A stretch of DNA of 64,000 nucleotides. Source: Prorocentrum cordatum (lineage: Eukaryota > Sar > Dinophyceae > Prorocentrales > Prorocentraceae). Both the position numbers and the translations under genes were made by a program. The stretch is taken from assembly GCA_963575745.1 (NCBI GenBank), contig CAUYUJ010015012.1:197432-261431 (forward strand), read 5' to 3'. Below the pieces are notes generated by a model. That model saw only the letters and a program-made list of their open reading frames with translations, was not told where the DNA came from and ran no database searches. Of this stretch, positions 11,368 to 23,325 are shown piece by piece (the first letter of the stretch is position 1; every line of letters begins with the position of its first letter).

Positions 11368-13351
11368 CTACAAGATGGATATACTGTATGTTCGGGTCGG
11401 GCGCGCGCCTCCAAGGAGGACGCGTCGTACTAGCATGTCTCCGTGCGTTCCCATCGAGGCGCTGGGTTCGGCGCAAGTTTTGATTCTGCCCCTGTCGGCC
11501 TCTGGGGGCCGTCTGCGGGCCCTCGGGCCGTGAGCAGCGGATCCGCGGTGAAGAGCTGCATTCCAGATGGGCCCCCGGAGTCACCACCCACCAAACCACC
11601 CCAACCCAACCCGAAGGCCTCGATTTGCCCTCCATGTCCAGGTGGGGGGGGAGGGAGGGTCGGGGAGAGTTGAAAAAACACATGGAACCCGTTCTCCCCC
11701 CAACCCGAAATTCGGCTCAAATTCGGGTCTTCGGGTTGGGCTGGGGTCTTCTGGTAGGTAGTCAGGGAGGGGCCCGTGGAGTGATTTCTACTGGATTGGG
11801 GACTTCACTTCTCCCTCCTGACCGATTTTCTACGAGCTCACCGGCGAACGTAGGTCATCGTAGTGAATGAACGCGCACTCTTAAAACGATTCGTGGAGAC
11901 AGCGGTGATTTATTGAAGCGAGACATGGATTTATTAAATTGCGCCGCCTAATCAAAACAAGGCAAGACATCATTGGGTAAACGCAAAAGCTGGTTAACAA
12001 CATTTTCGGGTTTCCTAAATCCGGGGCCGTTTTTCCAAGTCCCAGGTCATATCATTACCATGACCTGAGTGGCTCGATCAAGAGCTCCAGCCAGTGCAGA
12101 TCCCCTGGCCGCCTCCAATTCCGACTGCATGTGCTTGACACGTATGGTCCACTGCGTTGCACCCCTGGCGCTGCCCTGGCGTCGAGGGGGTGGTGCAGTG
12201 AGCTGCGGACGCTACGAGAGAGGAAACGTTTGGAGGTGGGCAGTGCAGCAGATGGTGATGGGCTCAATGCTTGGACAAGAGCAGAGATCGGAGCTCTGGG
12301 AGGGCGGGACAGGCATCTAAACGACAACATCGCGGCACAAACGTGCAGCAACGATTGACAGGTGTACACGTTCCAGGTACAGTCTCTTTCACACAGCCTT
12401 CGAGATCTTGGATTCCCCATGTCGGATGTTCCAGTGATCGGTCATTGAAACCTCTTGAGTTCTGTGAACAATTGTAAGCGGACACATCTCGGGACGTCTT
12501 CTCGCATTGGTCTTGAATGCACGCATCAGTCGAAGTGGCCAGGAGTATTTTCTGATTGGTGCAGCAGTTTGGGCTCCTCTTATTGATACGACTAGCTTTG
12601 CTACTTCCGCCAGACCTGACAGTAGACTTTTGACATGCAAGTTCCAACCTCAGTACGCGGTGTCAGTGGGATGTTGACGGCCGTCATTCACATGACGAGT
12701 TCCAGCGTACGCCGCGTAACATGTTTGCTCGAGCCACATCGGATGGGAGTGATGTTCCTGCTTGCGTTACGCAGTGGCGCAGCAATTCCTCACAAGGGGT
12801 GCCAGTCTGTACTGTTGTCGCTGCCGTGTTTGAATATTTCTGGCGGAGGGTTGACGTTCTTAGGCTTACTTTTACGAGAAAACCAAATAATTCGCGTATA
12901 TCTTTCCAGTGTAAAGTATTTTGCTTGTCTTGAGCTCGCGCTCTGCCTAAATTGGCCGGTCGGTTTGACACGTACGTGATGGCCTGCATTTGGAGGCGTA
13001 TCCGGGTGACATTAAAACAGTCAGTATCCATGAATGCGTTGCCGCGGTGTGTTGGCATGACCGCGACAGCACAATCAAACGTTATTGTTGTCATGGAAGA
13101 CGGCAGGCAAAGCTAGGGACAGGCAACCACTTTGTGAGTCTACCGAGTGCGGTATCAGGGAGCCAGCGGGGTCCCCTCGGGCCGCCGAGAGGCCTCTGCT
13201 GGCCCTGACCAGAAGCGCTAAGAGACCAGAGCACGAGAAGCCGAGAGGCAGTCTGAGATGCAGCTGATAAGCAATACAGAAGTCTGTCGGACGAGCAATG
13301 ATGACCAGCTTGCTGCTCTCAGCGTACCAACTGTTGGCGAAGAACATATGA
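11368..13351. other. Unassigned sequence
   Basis: Several 70-140-codon ORFs occur on both strands (for example 12055-12420 and 12684-13094 minus) without recognisable motifs. 11880-12060 is AT-richer than the surroundings. Nothing here could be named. Confidence 0.4.
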
Positions 13352-13499
13352 GTATCCACGGCCTCGCGGGCGAGGCCCCTAGGTCGCGACCCCGCGGATA
13401 CGGGGCGTCTTGTCGCTGATGCCACGCGCGGGACGTATTCGTGCGACCACGTATCCGCGGGATCGCGCCCCGGAATACATACCGCGAGGGCGCGGGTAC
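13352..13499. repeat. Nested foldback (imperfect palindrome)
   Basis: Inner arms at 13385-13402 and 13450-13467 pair at 17 of 18 positions (CGCGACCCCGCGGATACG against its partner). Outer arms at 13352-13368 and 13483-13499 pair at 14 of 17. The loop is 47 nt. The structure could be a small foldback element or a remnant of two inverted insertions. Confidence 0.6.
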
Positions 13500-14867
13500 G
13501 GATATGTTCTCCGCTCGTGACCAGCATCAAAGCATGACATCGCTCCGAACCCAAGCCCGCCGACAGATTTTTTGCGTGCGGCATCGTCGTGCCCAGTTGG
13601 GGGCCCACTCAGCCATGCACAGAGAGGGAGAAGGGGAGGAAGGATGGGGAGGTTTGGTAGCAAATCGTCGGAGTTTTGTTTGTCCTAACGACTCCGCCTT
13701 CAGAATGCATCAGCGTTCGCTAGCGTCTGGTCATCGATGAGGAAGCGCCGACTCAGCGTCGGTCAGTGTCGATTAGGCGTCGATTGGCGTCGGCCGGCGT
13801 CGATTCGCAAGGGCGAGCAAGAGGGCATGGGAGGACCCCGTGCGTTGCCAGCGAAGGGAGGAGGAGGAGGAGGAGGAGGAGGAGGAGGACCCCTCCTGCT
13901 GCCTCGAAAGGAGGAGGAGGAGGAGGAGGAGGAGGAGGAGGAGGAGGAGGTGGAAGAGCCAGTGGAAGAGCCAGAGGTGGAGGAGGCGCCACGGCGGCCT
14001 GCCGCCCGCGGACGCCCAGAGACCTGCAGGGCCCCAGCGCGGGGCCGGGGGGATCTGGATCCTGATGTCGGAGTTTGTGCTCCTGAGTCTCGCAGGCGGG
14101 GAGGAGGAGGAGGAGGGGGAGGAGGAGGAGGAGGAGGAGGAGGAGGAGGGCAGCGGCCGGGGGCCACGGGTCACGAGGAGGAGAGGGCAGCGATGCCGTC
14201 GGCCCGATGCGGTGCGGTTCCGGTGGTCCGCTTGGCATCGCTCGGACGTGTGCTTTTTTTTTCCGGCGAGTGCAATCGAGGAGCATCCTTGATCGTTTGG
14301 CGAAAAAACCAGGCAGGAAACCGAAAAAACCAATGGGAATGGACGTCCGAGCGATGGCGAGTCCAGGGGCGGAGGAGGCAGTTTCACATGCCGCCACCCT
14401 GTCCTCGTTATCCCTTTTGCTGAGCCTCCCGGGAGGCCCTCGTCGCCACCGCTGCATTCGCCCCGGAGTCCTGGTCAGAACGCACCCCAGGGAAGGTCTG
14501 GGGAGTAGCGGTGTTGGTGCCTCTTGGATTCACCAGAGAGGGGCGCGAGCGGGCATGAACAGGCATTTGCCGGGAGGTCCGCACGGATTTCCGGGATCGG
14601 CGCCGGCACCCCTGGCGGCGCCTCCGTCGCCGCCTCTGGTGAGCCCCTCGCGCCAGGGAGAGCGGGGGGGGCGCAGCACCGACCCAGAAGATCCGCGCTG
14701 CTTCCGAAGGGTTGATGCTTGTGCATGTGCTCCCTTCTCTTGCTCGGCTGCCAGCAGTCGCTGTGGCACCAGAGGTCGAATCGATGAGGACAACGATGAC
14801 CATGACGATGAGATGAAGAAGAGAAGAAGGAGAGACTGAGACGGATTGTGGCGGACGATCGGGATCA
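13500..14867. other. GGA-rich tracts and unassigned sequence
   Basis: Purine-rich GGA runs occupy about 13855-13980 and 14098-14152, encoding poly-Gly or poly-Glu on plus and poly-Pro or poly-Ser on minus. The remaining sequence has overlapping ORFs without recognisable domains. A 9-T tract lies near 14260. Confidence 0.6.
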
Positions 14868-14930
14868 ACCACATGATGATGATGACGATGATGATGATGA
14901 TGATGATGATGGTGACGAGGATGACGATGT

Positions 14931-14998
<68 letters not shown>

Positions 14999-16190
14999 CT
15001 GATGATGATGATGATGATGATGGTGTGGATGTTGATCATGATGATGACGACGAGGAGGTTGACGATGGCGCGGACCAGGATGGTGCTGATGAGGATGATG
15101 AGGATGATGATGAGGTTGGTGTTGATGACTAGGAAAGTGATGATTATGATCATGATGATGAGTATCATGATAATGTTGATGATGATGCTGATGGTGAGAA
15201 CGAGGATGAGGAGGATGGTTGTGGTGGTGATGCCGACGACCGTGACGATACGTGAGCGATGACGATGCTGATGATGGTGAAGGTGATGATGGTGACGACG
15301 ATGATGATGGTGACGACGGCGGCGATGATGATGGTGATGATGATGGTGTGTGTTTAATGATGATGACGACGATGCTGATGATGATGTGGATGATGATTAT
15401 GATGATTTTTGTGGTGATTCGGATGATGCTTGTGCTGCTGAGGCTGATCATGCTGGCGGTGAGGCGTCATCACGATGATACATACGCTGATGATGAGGAT
15501 GATGCTGATGTGGCTATTGTTTCTGCCGTTGCTGATGCTGATGATGATGATGATGACGATACTGATGCTGATGATGATGCTGATGATGATGCTGTTGCTC
15601 ATAATGATGCTGATGATGATAACATCTGATGACGGTGATGATGGTGATGGTGATGGTGATGTTGGTGCAGGTGGTGATCCTGATAATGATGTTGATGCCT
15701 ATGATGGTGATGGTGGTGGTGATGATGATTATGCTGACGATGCTGATGTTGACGATGATGATGCTGATGATGATGATGATGCCGATGCTGATGATGATGT
15801 TTGCGATGATGATGCTGGTGGTACTGATGTTAATGCTGATGGTGGCGATGCTGATGCTACTGGTGATGATGATGATGATGATGATGAATACGATGATGAA
15901 GAAGATGATGATGCTGATGATGGCCATGATGATGGTCATGTTGATGGTGATGATGCTGCTGATGATGATGACGATGCCGATGATGGCGATGATGAAGATG
16001 ATGATGATGATGATGCTGATCATGTTGATGATGGTGACGACGACGATGATTATGATAATGATGACCATGATGATCATGATGATCATGATGTTCAGGATGA
16101 TGTCGATTATGATTCTGATGCTGCTGCTGATGATGATGATGATGACGGTGGTGGTGAGGATGATGATGATGATGATGAATCATAATGATG
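14868..16190. repeat. GAT trinucleotide microsatellite, about 1.3 kb
   Basis: The tract is dominated by GATGAT with interspersed GAC, GGT, GCT and GTT triplets, reading as Asp-rich (plus), Met-rich or His/Ile-rich frames. The long poly-Asp, poly-Met and poly-His ORFs in it follow from the triplet and are not evidence of genes. Confidence 0.95.
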
Positions 16191-16299
16191 CTGCTGAGGA
16201 TGACGATGGCAATGCTGACGACGAGCAGCAGCAGGAGGAGGGGGAGGAATAAGATAAGAAGAGAGCTGTCCATCACTTTTTTATATCTTTCGTCGTCAC

Positions 16300-16870
16300 T
16301 TCTCGAAGGGCTCTCATGGACCTCATCTGGGCCGTCTTGACTTGAGGCTTGCCTGGGCTCCCACGCTGTAATTAGGACGGCCCCTTGGGGCCGTCCTGCG
16401 GTCCTCTTGTGCCGTCTTGGGGCCTTCCTAGGCCGTCTGTGGGCTCTCTTGAGCCGCCTGGACCTCTCTTCTCCGTGTGGGGGTTGTTCTCTTTTGGGGC
16501 TGTCAGGGGGGGCCATCTTGGGCCGTCGATGGGGCCCTCTGAGGCCTTATGGGTTCCGTCCGGAGGCCCTTTACAGCCAGCTTCGGGCCGTCTTGGGGTC
16601 TCCTTGGGCTATCTTGCGACTCTCATGGGGGCCTGTTGAGGCCATCTTGGAGGATTCTTGAGCCATCTTGAGCTTACGGACACCCAAGATGGCGAGAGTG
16701 CGAACATCCTCAAGACCAGCAGTGGCAAATCAATGATATTGGCCGCTTCGGGCCAAGTCGGGGGTCCTCTTGTGGCCCTCTTGGAGGCATCCTGGGCCGC
16801 CGTGAGGCCGTCTTGGGCCGCCTTGGGGCCATCTTAGGCCGCCGTCGAGGCATCTTGGGCCATCTTGGCG
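16300..16870. repeat. GGCC(A/G)TCTTGG degenerate short-period repeat
   Basis: The motif GGCCATCTTGG or GGCCGTCTTGGGG recurs at irregular 12-30-bp spacing. Similar shorter blocks occur at about 33330-33415 and 37005-37090. No ORF with recognisable content overlaps. Confidence 0.7.
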
Positions 16871-17247
16871 GCCTTGGTTGCCTGTCTGGGCTGTCTCAGA
16901 AGATGCGGACGCGGATCAGTCGTTTCGAACGAGGGGTCGCGGCCCAGGGACCCCTGGGAGAGGTTGGCGAGGCATGGAATTAGACGATAGGAGCGGGGGG
17001 GTCCTATATCAGAATACGAAGAAACCATCAAGGCAGCCCTTTGCTTTCTTCCGTGCCTCGAAGTGCACAAGGCACGGCAGCGGGCTGAAGCTGTGGCAGC
17101 GCGAGCGTGGGCGAGAGCGGGAGGAGGAGCGGCAGCGGAGGCGGCGGCAGAAGGGAGTCAGGAGCCCACAGAGTGGCGGCAGGAGCAGCAGCAGCAGCAG
17201 CAGCAGCGGCACGAGCGAAAAAAGGGAGGAGGTCTGTGAGGCTTGCG
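16871..17247. other. Unassigned sequence with a short CAG tract
   Basis: The segment ends in purine-rich sequence and a CAG run at about 17183-17207. ORFs on both strands are low-complexity Arg/Glu or Ser. Nothing was recognised. Confidence 0.4.
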
Positions 17248-17401
17248 CAGTCGGCCCGGATTAGTAGGTCGACCTTGCCAGCTCAAGGGTACCCTTGTGT
17301 CCTGTGCCTCGCGACACGTGCCTTCTTACACTCCTATGGCGATGTGGCCCTCGGAAGGGTCTTGTGTCCTCTCGCGTGTTCTGTCCAATCAAGGCCGACT
17401 G
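17248..17401. mobile_element. MITE, Tc1/mariner-like, copy 2
   Basis: This 154-bp copy is colinear with the element at 11213-11365. It starts CAGTCGGCCCGGATTAG and ends with TTGATTGG-type sequence closing on GGCCGACTG, giving terminal inverted repeats of about 16 bp with two mismatches. Here the flanks are GCG and TGA rather than TA, so the target duplication is not preserved at this site. Confidence 0.55.
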
Positions 17402-17415
17402 TGAGGTGAATCTGT

Positions 17416-17550
17416 GCGGCGCTAAGGTGTGAGCCACATCTTGAGAAGGGCCCTCCCCACGTGCGCGACACTGCTGCAACTGTTCGAGTCGAATGTGCGC
17501 GGCGCTGAGGCGAAAGAAACATTTTGAAAACGACCCGCCATTCCATCCGC
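17416..17550 (+). repeat. Two tandem copies of a GGCGCTGAGGCG dispersed repeat
   Basis: Two related segments (17416-17470 and 17495-17550) share GGCGCT(A/G)AGG, a central CAT(C/T)TTGA(G/A)AA and a CC(A/C)C-rich end. A third related copy lies reversed at about 61314-61365. In one frame the copies read CAALRRKKHFENDPPFHPR-like peptides. I believe similar peptides recur in dinoflagellate gene models, but that is memory, not a search. Confidence 0.5.
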
Positions 17551-18660
17551 GAAGCTGGAGTAGTTTGCAAGCTTCAGGATCACAGATGGTGATGAGGTCT
17601 CAGTCGAAGCGCCACGCCCGCATTGCCGTGAAGTCTGGGGGCGCGACAGGGAGGAGTCATCGATATGGAAAATGGATGCGGAGGAGGAAGAAACGGAGGA
17701 CCAGGTGGACCATGAGCAGGCACAGGCGCCGGAGCAGGAAGAGGAGGAGAACAGGGAAAAGGAGACAGAACAGATGTAGAAAGCAGGACCGAGCATGAAA
17801 AGGCGGAGGAGGGGCAAGACGAGGGGGGGGGAGGGGGGAGGGGGAGGCGGGGATGAGATGGAGCCATCGCTATGTGAGTCGGGATGGGGGGGGAAGCAGG
17901 AGGTGATGGGGAATGGGGGGAGGAGGGGCACGGGGGGAAGAGACAGGGGAGGAGCAGGAGGGGGGGAGGAGGGTGGTGAGATGAACACGAGGAGGAGGAG
18001 CAGGAGGGAGGGAGGGAGGAGGGAGGGAGGAGGGAGGGAGGAGGGAGGGAGGAGGGAGGAGGGAGGGAGGAGGGGAGAGAGGGGAGGAGCAGGAGGGAGG
18101 GAGGAGGGGGGGAGGAGGGGAGGAGGAACCGAGGAGCTGGTGGAGGAGCAGAGGCGGATGGAGCGGGAGCGGCCGGAGGAGACGGAGGGCCCGGGCAGTC
18201 GGACCCGGCGGAGCGGGGCCCAGGCACCTGCTACCCGCTGTACGCTTCCCTCCGGGTGCTGGCCACAGGAGCTGCCAGCCCGGCCGGCGGTCGGGGTGCT
18301 CACCGTGGCGGCGGCTCCAGACTCCTTCGTCGGCGCGGGAGGAGCTGAGGAGGAGGAGGAGGAGGAGGAGGAGTAGGAGGAGGGGTAGGAGGAGTAGGAG
18401 GAGGAGGAGGAGGAGGAGGAGGAGGAGGAGGAGGACCGGGTATCCGAGCTCAGTGGTTTGGGGATCCGAGCCAGTCCAGCATCAGGCGTAGAGCCTCGTC
18501 GAAGAACGCCATGAGTGGCCGAGGCAGCTGCAGACAACCCACCCACCGCCCTTAGGACTGGACTCGCTTTGACGTCGCTACCTCCTTACGAGCACTTTGC
18601 AGTGACTCGTGGGAAGCACGGGAGCTGCGTGAGCAACGCCCCCGGTGGTGGCGTGCCACG
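17551..18660. other. Purine-rich GGA/GGGA tracts
   Basis: 17815-18165 and 18345-18435 are almost pure purine on plus (GGAGGA, GGGAGGGA). The opposite strand gives Pro/Ser-rich frames. These homopurine stretches could adopt triplex structures. The intervening 18166-18340 is GC-rich without a recognised gene. Confidence 0.7.
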
Positions 18661-18666
18661 AAAGAG

Positions 18667-19585
18667 GAGATGACGCGAGCACTACGAGCAGCCAACATAC
18701 CACATGACATCTCCATTTTCAGCCCCGCATGGGTCAACCACTGTAGGGAGCTTCGCGTATCGCTACCGCCAGCACGCCAGACCATCACTACACTCCGCCT
18801 GTCAACACGATTCAATCGGCACGTCGAGTGCGACATCCTGTTGTGCAAAGGTCGCATGATTCTGCACCTGATATGTTGCAACCCGTGGTGACGCAATGGT
18901 CAGACGGCTTCGTCCAAGCACGACTCGGCGCTGCTCGCCGCCATCGGCCGTGAATGGATCCAGTAGCTCGGTTCGATGGAGACTTCGATCATGAACGGCG
19001 ACGACGGGGTGACCGCAACGTACTTCGTGGAGGAGATGAATAGGATAGGAGTACATCTTGACATGCGTGCTCCGCGCCCGCGCGATCATTTCGTCGAGCC
19101 GCGTGGAGCCATTCTACGTCAAACACTTCACGCCACGGAGGAGCAGCTGGAGCGCGAAGGCATCGCGGCAACACGTCGACTCCATGCTAGCACATGCCGT
19201 TCTTAATGGCAGCAGCCTCAGCCACGTGGGCGGCGTTACGCCATGCAACGTCGTCTTTGGACGGCAGCTGCCCATGCGGGCACCCCTCGAAGCTGACGAA
19301 CAGGGTGAGGCATCCGGCGACCGCGTCGCTGGTGCCGAGCCTTCTGCTGGCAGGGGAGTGCAGCCCAGCCGATTGCAGAGGCGCATCCGAGGTATAGCCC
19401 TGCAGCGCATGATCGAAGCCACATTCATCGCACGAGTCAACCGTGCCTGCAGGACCCGCACCACCGAGGCCTGGGAGGGCCGCTTCAACGTGGGTGGCCA
19501 GGCGGAGATCCACAGGCACTCCACGAGGGGACGTGTCGCACTCGGGGGAACTGTCCCCTTGCAGCCAGGCAACGTTTTATGAAGG
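18667..19585 (+). pseudogene. LTR-retrotransposon integrase remnant
   Basis: Three frame-broken pieces follow the usual order of a retrotransposon integrase. 18670-18890 contains RFNRHVECDILLCKGRMILH, the first catalytic-Asp strand, ending in TGA. 18976-19165 contains GVHLDMRAPRPRDHFVEPRG and ILRQTLHATEEQLEREGI, the catalytic-Glu helix region. 19170-19582 in another frame contains MLAHAVLNGSSLSH, TPCNVVFGRQLPM (normally TPYNxxFGRQP) and IRGIALQRMIEATFIARVNR, typical of the integrase C-terminal region. At least one stop and one frameshift make it non-functional. Copia-like versus other LTR lineage cannot be settled by eye. No LTRs were found. Confidence 0.65.
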
Positions 19586-21458
19586 GGTGGTTCGTAGAGC
19601 CTTCCAGTTGTACTGCTCTTTTTGGAAGGCACGACGGACTTGTTTGAGCACCGTGCTCGAACGGTAGGTCCTTGTGCAGTGACCTGTCTCTCACCTTTGC
19701 TGGCCCGCTGCGCTGTCTTGGCTCAAGACCTGATCCGTGCACTGCGCCTCTCTTAGACTCGTCTTAGACATCCCGCCTTCGACCAGCATGCTCTGTACTT
19801 CCTTTGCGGACAACATCGCAATACTCATTTCTAGTCTCTTCCTCCTCCCACCTCCCCTCGCGTTTTTCACCCTTTTTCCCCGCGCTCGCAATCGTCGTCC
19901 CCCTCCGTTCCCATCTCCCTCCCAGGAGCGGATGGCAGTTCCCACCCACCCCCCAGACACCCCCGCCTTGACCCCCCTTGAGTGGGGTAAGATTCGATCT
20001 CACCGAACAACGCCCCTCTGCGCCTCCCTCGGAGTTTTCTGGTGCTCGCGAGGCACGCGCGAGTCAAACGGGCGCCCCAGGGGTTGGGGGGGCCGAGGGG
20101 ATCGGCCCCGCCTTCGACAGAAATGCCCCAAGTGGGGGGAGCAGGATCTCGAGATGAGAAAGGGGGGGGGGCACGCGGGCGTCCAGCCCTGGCGTGGGGG
20201 TGACAAAGGGGGGGGGGGGCCTTCTCTGAAGGTTCGGAGGTCCTCCGGCCTTCCGCAGAGTTTTTGCCCTCTCCCGAGGACGCAGGACATTTCCCAGAAG
20301 GCTGGACGGATTCGGAACCCGCCGTCTTCTGAGCGGGCCTCCCTTCGCTCGCCGCCGAGTGTGGGGGAGGGGGGATACGGGATGGGGGAGGACACAAACC
20401 AGGCGCGTTCGTCGACAGTTCTGACATCCGATCTCGCTGTTATCCTCCCTTTTGCGATGAAATCGCTTCTGCCCGCCAGCTGGGGTGTCCCAGATGATCT
20501 TGTTCCCCCAAGAGGGACCTCATCGTGTGGTGCGTAATCATATATGTTTTGTTGCACAGGGCGAAGAGGAAGAGGTTTGCATTGCAATGTTGATTCCTTT
20601 CAGGGTAGGCAAAACAGAGTGTATAACCTCAAATCGGTTTTCTCGCATCCTTGATCGCCAGTGCTGGTGAAATTGGAGAAGATGCACCTTCCCGTGCAAT
20701 AATGCTGGTTCCCGTATTGTACACATTTGGGGCCTGATTCTGGTCGTAGTCAGAAGTACCTCCATGTTTCGAAATCGGATCAACAAGTGACTCCTCGAGG
20801 CCAGGGGATTGTGGAGTATGCGGTTTGCCATGCCACTTCTTTCAATGTTGCACTCTCGCTTTGGCGCCGCGTACGTTTTTTCAAAAGCGTCATTCTCGCC
20901 TTGGCGCCGCGCACATTCTTGTTTGTTAATTGTGTGAGTGGGGAAGATGCGGGCTCGTGCCTCGCGCGCTGCACGAGACACTCGGGCGCGTCCAGCCTTC
21001 GGCCTCATTCTCATCATCTCCTTCCTCTAGCTCCTCGTTACTATTCCCTTTGGGGTGCCAGAGGGTGGTGGCGGTAATCGTGGTGGTGGGCAAGGGGTGG
21101 CGGCGGTGCTCGGTGAGAACCAGGAGTGTGTGAAGTATGCGGTATGTTGTGCCCTTTCTTCGCTCTTATTTGCTTTCTTCTTCTCTCTAGTTTCCGTTCG
21201 TGTGTGTGTGTGTGTGTGTGGAGTCGTGTGCGTGCGTGTGTGTCTGTGTGTAGGAGGAAGACGAGGCGGGTAGGAAGGTCGTCTTTTTTTCGTAACGTGA
21301 CCGCTGCCGCGGCGGCGCCGCATATCGGACTAGTCAGCAACCCTACTCCCCGCCGCCCAGCTGTCTAGTCGGACAGATTTTCATTCATACAGACTTTCGC
21401 AATGGCGCACATGCTCGCTGTCACTGAAATCTCTAACGCCGAATGATGCTGGGCACGG
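19586..21458. other. Unassigned sequence
   Basis: Overlapping ORFs of up to 266 codons (19737-20537 plus) are Pro/Arg-rich, with G8-G10 runs near 20160-20220, and show no recognisable domain. A GT dinucleotide run lies at about 21203-21245. No mobile-element ends were identified. Confidence 0.4.
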
Positions 21459-22899
21459 CTAGCACCCGTAGTGGCCGACCCTCATGCCGCTGGACACGAC
21501 GGCCGCCATCGGTGGAAGGTAGTCCGCTCGGCGCTCGGCAATGTACTGGTTGAGGAGCTTGCAAAAGTACAAAACCATGAATTGATGCCGCAGAGGCGAC
21601 ATCTCGTTCAGGATGCGCGAGTACCCCTTGAACCAGCTGAAGGTCTGCTCTGCCGCCTGCGTGTTCACGCCCTTCAGCCTGAGCTTCAGCCTGAGGATGT
21701 GGTACGGATTGCACGGGCAAGTGTCCGAGTGCCGCTTGGCGTGCATCCAGTCCACGGTCCAATATTTGATTGGCTTGAGCGCGACGATCTTCATGGCAGA
21801 CTGGTAGAACGAGCAGCATCGGTCATATGCATAGGTGTCGACCTTTGGGTGGTTGACAATGGCCCTCCCGAGCGCCGCGGCAGCGACGCCGTTGCCCTCG
21901 GGCACCGCCTGCTCGATGGCGGTGACGACCCGCCCCTGCGGCGTGACGACCATGTACCACCCGTAGTTGCGATGCTGGCCGCGGGGGGGCTTGCGCTTGT
22001 ATCCCAACGTCGCGGTAGCATTGCCTCTCTGAGTCGCCGCGCTCTTCTTCTTGAGGGCAGGTTTTTTTCATATAGATTTTCCGCACATTCTCCATCGTCG
22101 CTTTCATGGCGGGCGGCTTCTTGTCCACGCTCCTCTTCATCGAGCGTCTCTTCATGGCGGCGGGCCTCTTCGTGACGGCGGATGGCCTCCCTGCAACGGG
22201 CTCGGGGCACTTCATGGCAACCTTCTCGTGCCCGTCCTCAATGAGCAGGGACACCTTGTTGGGCCTGGGATCTGGGAAGACGCAGTCGTGCAGGTACGCG
22301 TCAAACTTCTTGAGCGCGGCGGCGCTAATTTCCTCGCCGAGCACGATGTTCAAATGCTTCCCGACCGGTTCCATCACTTGCACTGCGAGCAGATATAAGA
22401 TGCCCTCCAAGTGCAGCTTCCTGTAGTCGTGCAAGAACTCCCCGCCGTAGGCGCGCTGGGACTTGTCGGCGAACGTCTCCTGCATCACCCAGTCGGTGCC
22501 CGTTGCCGAGGTGCACATCCTGAACATGGCCTTCTCGTGGTACCTCAGGTACCGAAGGGTGAAGGCTCGCTTGGTGCTTACAAACACGACGCCGATCTTC
22601 TCGAAATCGTTCAGCGAAGCGGTGTTGACCTTCTGGCCGTCGATCCACGCGAATTTTGCGCCGTAGGTGAGCATGCAGTTCCTGCCCTGGCACCTCCACT
22701 GTCGGACGGAGATCTCCTCCGTGCCGTGCAAGTCGCGGAGGATGCAAGTCGCGCCTGGGCGCGAGGCCATGCCCGTGCGTGCGACGAGCTTGCAATTGCA
22801 GTGCGCGCAGTTCCACAAGTGGGTTTCAAAAGGGCCATCTAGGTCGATGTCTTGTTGAAGGCCAGGCCATGGCTTGAAGAGGCGGTCTGCGCTGGCCAT
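21459..22899 (-). pseudogene. KDZ-like DDE transposase, single frameshift
   Basis: From ATG at 22899 the frame encodes a Cys-rich N-terminus (WNCAHCNCKL, RQWRCQGRNC), consistent with the zinc-binding clusters of Kyakuja-Dileera-Zisupton transposases. It then runs out of phase at a 7-A run near 22070. The catalytic half continues in the next frame to the stop at 21459: YGWYMVVTPQGRVV, VDTYAYDRCCSF (candidate second Asp), YWTVDWMHAKRH with CPCNPYHIL, and NTQAAEQTFSWF (candidate Glu). Dropping one A restores one frame of about 480 codons. This is either a sequencing error or a recent mutation. No terminal inverted repeats were found. A DinoSL relic lies 427 bp upstream on the same strand. Confidence 0.6.
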
Positions 22900-23325
22900 G
22901 CCGCTAGGGGCGCGCCGCCTGCGCAGGGCGTCGGCGACGATGGGCCGCGAGAGGCGATCGAGCCTAGGCGGCTACCGCATAAGAAGTGCTGACGCGTAGG
23001 CGCATATGCGACGAGTGACGAAGTGAATGTGCCATGGGCGCATCTTCACAGTCCTCCTCCTCGATCGACAGCGTCGATGGGCGCATCTTCGATCGACAGC
23101 GTCGATGTTGCCGACATCGGAGGAACCACGAAAGGCGGAGGAGGAGGACTGTGAAGAGGACACACATTTTTTCGCACAGGCCTTCGAGCCTGGTCGACTC
23201 GGTCGCAGAGCAGGCTGCGGTGCTCAGGCGCTCAGGCAGCGCCGCAGCGAGAAATCTCGGCGATCGGTGCTCCCTCAAACAGGGAGATTCCTGGGGAATG
23301 GCCGAGAACATTCTCTCCTACCTGT
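22900..23325. repeat. Foldback (23041-23161) and repeat copy upstream of the transposase
   Basis: CTTCACAGTCCTCCTCCTC at about 23045-23063 is matched by its reverse complement at about 23142-23160, with GATCGACAGCGTCGATG repeated in the loop. 23142-23280 (GGACTGTGAAGAGGACA to GATCTCGGCGATCGGTG-like sequence) recurs at 23650-23768 and 28613-28722. Confidence 0.6.

Noticed and set aside
14846-16252. Poly-Asp, poly-Met and poly-His ORFs up to 347 codons
   Set aside because: They are translations of the GAT microsatellite, with no domain outside the repeat.
16656-16680. DinoSL-like sequence on minus (CCGTAAGCTCAAG, TGGCTCAAG)
   Set aside because: It needs gaps to align and lies inside a GGCCATCTTGG repeat that resembles the leader core by chance.
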